From positions 1 to 64,000 of the forward strand of contig NZ_JABAEF010000023.1 in the NCBI RefSeq assembly GCF_023701945.1: DNA of 64,000 bases, given 5' to 3'. Below the pieces are notes generated by a model. The model made no database searches. It was not told the DNA's origin and was given only the letters and a program-made list of their open reading frames with translations. A program made the position numbers and the translations under genes. Of this stretch, positions 61,795 to 64,000 are shown one piece after another. Each line of letters opens with the position of its first letter. The stretch's first letter is position 1. This DNA comes from Rhizobium sp. CG5. GTDB taxonomy: Bacteria; Pseudomonadota; Alphaproteobacteria; Rhizobiales; Rhizobiaceae.

Positions 61795-62667
61795 ATGACC
61801 GTTCTCTTTTCTCTTTTCAGCTTCGTCTATCAGACAGGCGACGCCTTTGCCTTCCTGGTTCTCTCGGCCTGCGGGCTAGCGATCATCTTCGGCATGATGG
61901 GCGTGATCAATCTGGCCCATGGCGAATTCATCATGTGCGGTGCCTATGTCTGCTCTGCGACGGCGCGGGCCGGCCTGCCGCTGCCGCTCGCCATTGTCTG
62001 CGGCGCGCTGGCTGCCGGCATGGCCGGAATGGTGATCGAGCGGATCATCATTCGCCCCCTTTACGACCGCCCACTGGACACGATCGTTGCCACCTGGGGC
62101 GTTTCGATGATCGTCACCCAGGGCACCCTGATCCTCCTCGGGTCCACCATGCAAGGGACCGGCACGCCGTTCGGCAGCTTTGCCGTCGGCCCCTATTCCT
62201 ATTCGATCTACCGCGTCGTGCTGATGGCGGCAGCGCTCGCAACACTCGGCCTTCTGTGGCTCGGCTTTACCAAGACCCGCTTCGGCGTTTTGGCAAGGGC
62301 CACGATCCAGGTCCCGCACATCGCCCAGGCGCTCGGCGTCAATACCGGCCTCGTCTACAGCCTCACCTTCGGCCTTGGCGCCGCATTGGCCGGCCTTGCA
62401 GGGGGGCTTTACGCCCCGACCATGACCCTCGTTCCGACGATGGGCGCAGCCTTCGTCGTCGAGGCATTCGTCACGGTTGTCGTCGGGGGCGCCGACATCT
62501 TCTTAGGGACCGCGCCCGCCGCCCTGATCCTCGGAGCGGTGAAGGCCGCGCTGACCTCCTGGCAGGGCCAACTCGCCGGCCAGATCGGCCTCCTCGTCGC
62601 CGTCATCATCGTCATCCGCATCCTGCCGCGCGGTATTTCCGGCTGGATCCTTCGTGAGAGAGCCTGA
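61795..62667 (+). CDS. Urea/amide ABC transporter permease 1 (UrtB-like)
   Basis: A 290-residue LivH/UrtB-type permease with about eight membrane segments. Hallmarks are FGMMGVINLAHGEFIMCGAY and the late GLGAALAGLAGGLYAPT. It forms the channel with the LivM-type permease that follows after 5 bp. Confidence 0.92.
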   Translation: MTVLFSLFSFVYQTGDAFAFLVLSACGLAIIFGMMGVINLAHGEFIMCGAYVCSATARAGLPLPLAIVCGALAAGMAGMVIERIIIRPLYDRPLDTIVATWGVSMIVTQGTLILLGSTMQGTGTPFGSFAVGPYSYSIYRVVLMAAALATLGLLWLGFTKTRFGVLARATIQVPHIAQALGVNTGLVYSLTFGLGAALAGLAGGLYAPTMTLVPTMGAAFVVEAFVTVVVGGADIFLGTAPAALILGAVKAALTSWQGQLAGQIGLLVAVIIVIRILPRGISGWILRERA

Positions 62668-62672
62668 CACCC

Positions 62673-63755
62673 ATGCAAAAAGCCAATCCCTTGTCGAATG
62701 CGCTAAGGCTGCTGCAGGGACCGCAGACCTTCGGCCGCGGCAAATCCTTCTGGGCCGCCTTCACGGTGGTCGTGGCCCTCGCCTGCGCCTATCCCCTGTT
62801 TGCCGACGGCTATGATGTCGGCAACAACGTCTATTTCTTCAACTGGGCATTCATGGCTCTCGGCCTCAGCCTGATCTGGGGCTATGGCGGAACCCTGAGT
62901 TTTGGCCAGACGGCTTTCTTCGGCGTCGCCGGTTACACTTACGGGATCATCTCGATCAATTTCGGCGATGCCTACGGGCTGACACTCTTCGCCCTGATCG
63001 CATCCGTCGCGACAGCTGCGCTGCTGGCAGCGGTTCTCGGCTACTTTCTGTTCTTCGGCCGCATCAGCGGCGTATTCCTCGGCATCGTCACGCTATCGGT
63101 TACGCTGGTCCTGGAGCGTTTCATGGCGCAGACCGCCGGTCCAGAATGGCGGATCGGAACCGCACGGCTGAATGGCTATAACGGCATGGGCGGAATGCCC
63201 TCGCTGACCATCCCGTGGTTCGACGGCGATATCGTGCTCTTTCCCGACATCCAGCTCTATTACGTCACGCTGGCACTGCTGATCGTCTGTTACCTCGGCC
63301 TGCGCATTCTGGTGAACTCGCGCTTCGGCAATGTTCTGGTCGCCATCCGCGAAAATCCGCAACGGGCCGAAATGCTGGGCTATGACATCCGCGTCTATCA
63401 GCTCGTCACCTTCGTCATCGGCTCGGCGCTGGCCGGCCTCTCCGGCGTGCTCTATACGTCCTGGGGCAACTATATCACGCCCGCCTCGATGGGCATGACG
63501 GCGGCGGCCCTGCCGATCGTCTGGGTTGCGGTCGGCGGTCGAGGCGACCTCACGACCACCGTGATCGGCACCGTCATCGTGCTGGCCGGGTTCCAGGCCC
63601 TCACCATTCACGGCAGCCAATATGCTCTGGTCGTGATGGGCGTGCTGCTGGTGCTGACCGTGCTGATCGCCCCGCGTGGCCTGATCTTCGGCATTTTTGC
63701 CCTTGCTTCGGGTCTGTTCAATCGCAAGTCAGCCGGTCGCGGAGAACAGCCATGA
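62673..63755 (+). CDS. Urea/amide ABC transporter permease 2 (UrtC-like)
   Basis: A 360-residue LivM/UrtC-type permease with about ten membrane segments. WGYGGTLSFGQTAFFGVAGY and VLVAIRENPQRAEMLGYDI are characteristic. It overlaps the next ATPase gene by 4 bp (ATGA). Confidence 0.92.
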   Translation: MQKANPLSNALRLLQGPQTFGRGKSFWAAFTVVVALACAYPLFADGYDVGNNVYFFNWAFMALGLSLIWGYGGTLSFGQTAFFGVAGYTYGIISINFGDAYGLTLFALIASVATAALLAAVLGYFLFFGRISGVFLGIVTLSVTLVLERFMAQTAGPEWRIGTARLNGYNGMGGMPSLTIPWFDGDIVLFPDIQLYYVTLALLIVCYLGLRILVNSRFGNVLVAIRENPQRAEMLGYDIRVYQLVTFVIGSALAGLSGVLYTSWGNYITPASMGMTAAALPIVWVAVGGRGDLTTTVIGTVIVLAGFQALTIHGSQYALVVMGVLLVLTVLIAPRGLIFGIFALASGLFNRKSAGRGEQP

Positions 63756-64000
63756 CGATTCTCGAAACACGCGACCTCAACAAATGGTTCGGTGGCCTGC
63801 ATGTCACGGGTGGCATCGACTTTGCCCTGGAGCCGGGTGAAATCCACTGCCTGATCGGCCCGAACGGCGCCGGCAAGAGCACCTTCTTCCGCCTGATCCT
63901 CGGAGAGCACCTGCCGACCAGCGGCCAGATCCTCTACGAAGGCGCCGATATCACCCGGGCGAAGTCGTTCGAGCGCATCCGCCGCGGCATCAGCGTCAAG
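63752..64000 (+). CDS. Urea/amide ABC transporter ATPase (UrtD-like), cut by window end
   Basis: The N-terminal 83 residues of an LivG/UrtD-type ATPase. Walker A is IGPNGAGKSTFFRLILG at about residues 37-53, and a following GADITRAKSFERIRRGIS is typical. The rest lies outside the window; an UrtE-like partner may follow. Confidence 0.92.
   Translation, partial: MTILETRDLNKWFGGLHVTGGIDFALEPGEIHCLIGPNGAGKSTFFRLILGEHLPTSGQILYEGADITRAKSFERIRRGISVK

Overview
The window looks like an accessory or megaplasmid-type stretch of an alphaproteobacterium of the Rhizobiales (Agrobacterium/Rhizobium group). This rests on protein flavour (type II lumazine synthase, an Agrobacterium-like D-carbamoylase, many GntR/LysR-controlled solute transporters), high G+C and the IS content. 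No rRNA, tRNA, CRISPR array or replication gene was seen.

Region 1 (1-14.6 kb) is a mosaic island built around three aminoacyl-tRNA synthetases: LeuRS (2285-4804), MetRS (10911-12461) and ArgRS (12815-14518). Two inverted copies of one transposase-bearing IS (1-442 and 8351-9932) bracket a CtpA-type protease, the LeuRS, a Nudix hydrolase, an isochorismatase-like hydrolase, a methyltransferase and an MFS exporter. A palindromic element of about 78 bp recurs after nearly every gene of that segment. The LeuRS and MetRS genes each sit behind a complete trp-type attenuator. The LeuRS leader peptide has three consecutive Leu codons and the MetRS leader peptide has three consecutive Met codons. In both, the leader stop codon lies in a pause hairpin, followed by an antiterminator and a terminator. 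The synthetases should therefore be switched on when the cognate charged tRNA runs short, for example under a synthetase inhibitor. A second short repeat family brackets MetRS and ArgRS.

Region 2 (14.5-25.9 kb) holds a DUF4440-like gene, a P-loop NTPase, IS3 and IS6-like remnants, and a flavin-dependent catabolic cluster. The cluster has a luciferase-like monooxygenase, a flavin reductase, two acyl-CoA dehydrogenase paralogues with Asp where the catalytic Glu is expected, and its own flavin supply genes ribA and ribH2. A SufR-like regulator with cysteines and an AraC regulator accompany it.

Region 3 (26.0-45.1 kb) is a dense set of translationally coupled genes for hydantoins, 5-oxoproline-like compounds and N-carbamoyl or D-amino acids. 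It contains a D-amino-acid transaminase, a TRAP transporter, PxpBC, an M20 carbamoylase, a metal-ligand-less M24 hydrolase, two 2-hydroxyacid dehydrogenases, a polar amino acid ABC transporter, an N-carbamoyl-D-amino-acid hydrolase, a D-hydantoinase, a hydantoin racemase, and two GntR and one LysR regulators.

Region 4 (45.2-52.0 kb, minus strand) is a ribose-type ABC operon in which one permease is fused to an SMP-30/strictosidine-synthase-like beta-propeller. A second beta-propeller gene is wedged between this fusion and the ATPase.

Region 5 (52.4-58.4 kb) has an acyl-CoA ligase, a thiolase, a TetR regulator and two short-chain dehydrogenases. Two near-identical 24-bp palindromes lie upstream of the ligase and of the first dehydrogenase. 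Region 6 (58.6 kb to the end) is an amiC-amiR pair followed by a urea/short-chain-amide type ABC transporter that runs off the window.
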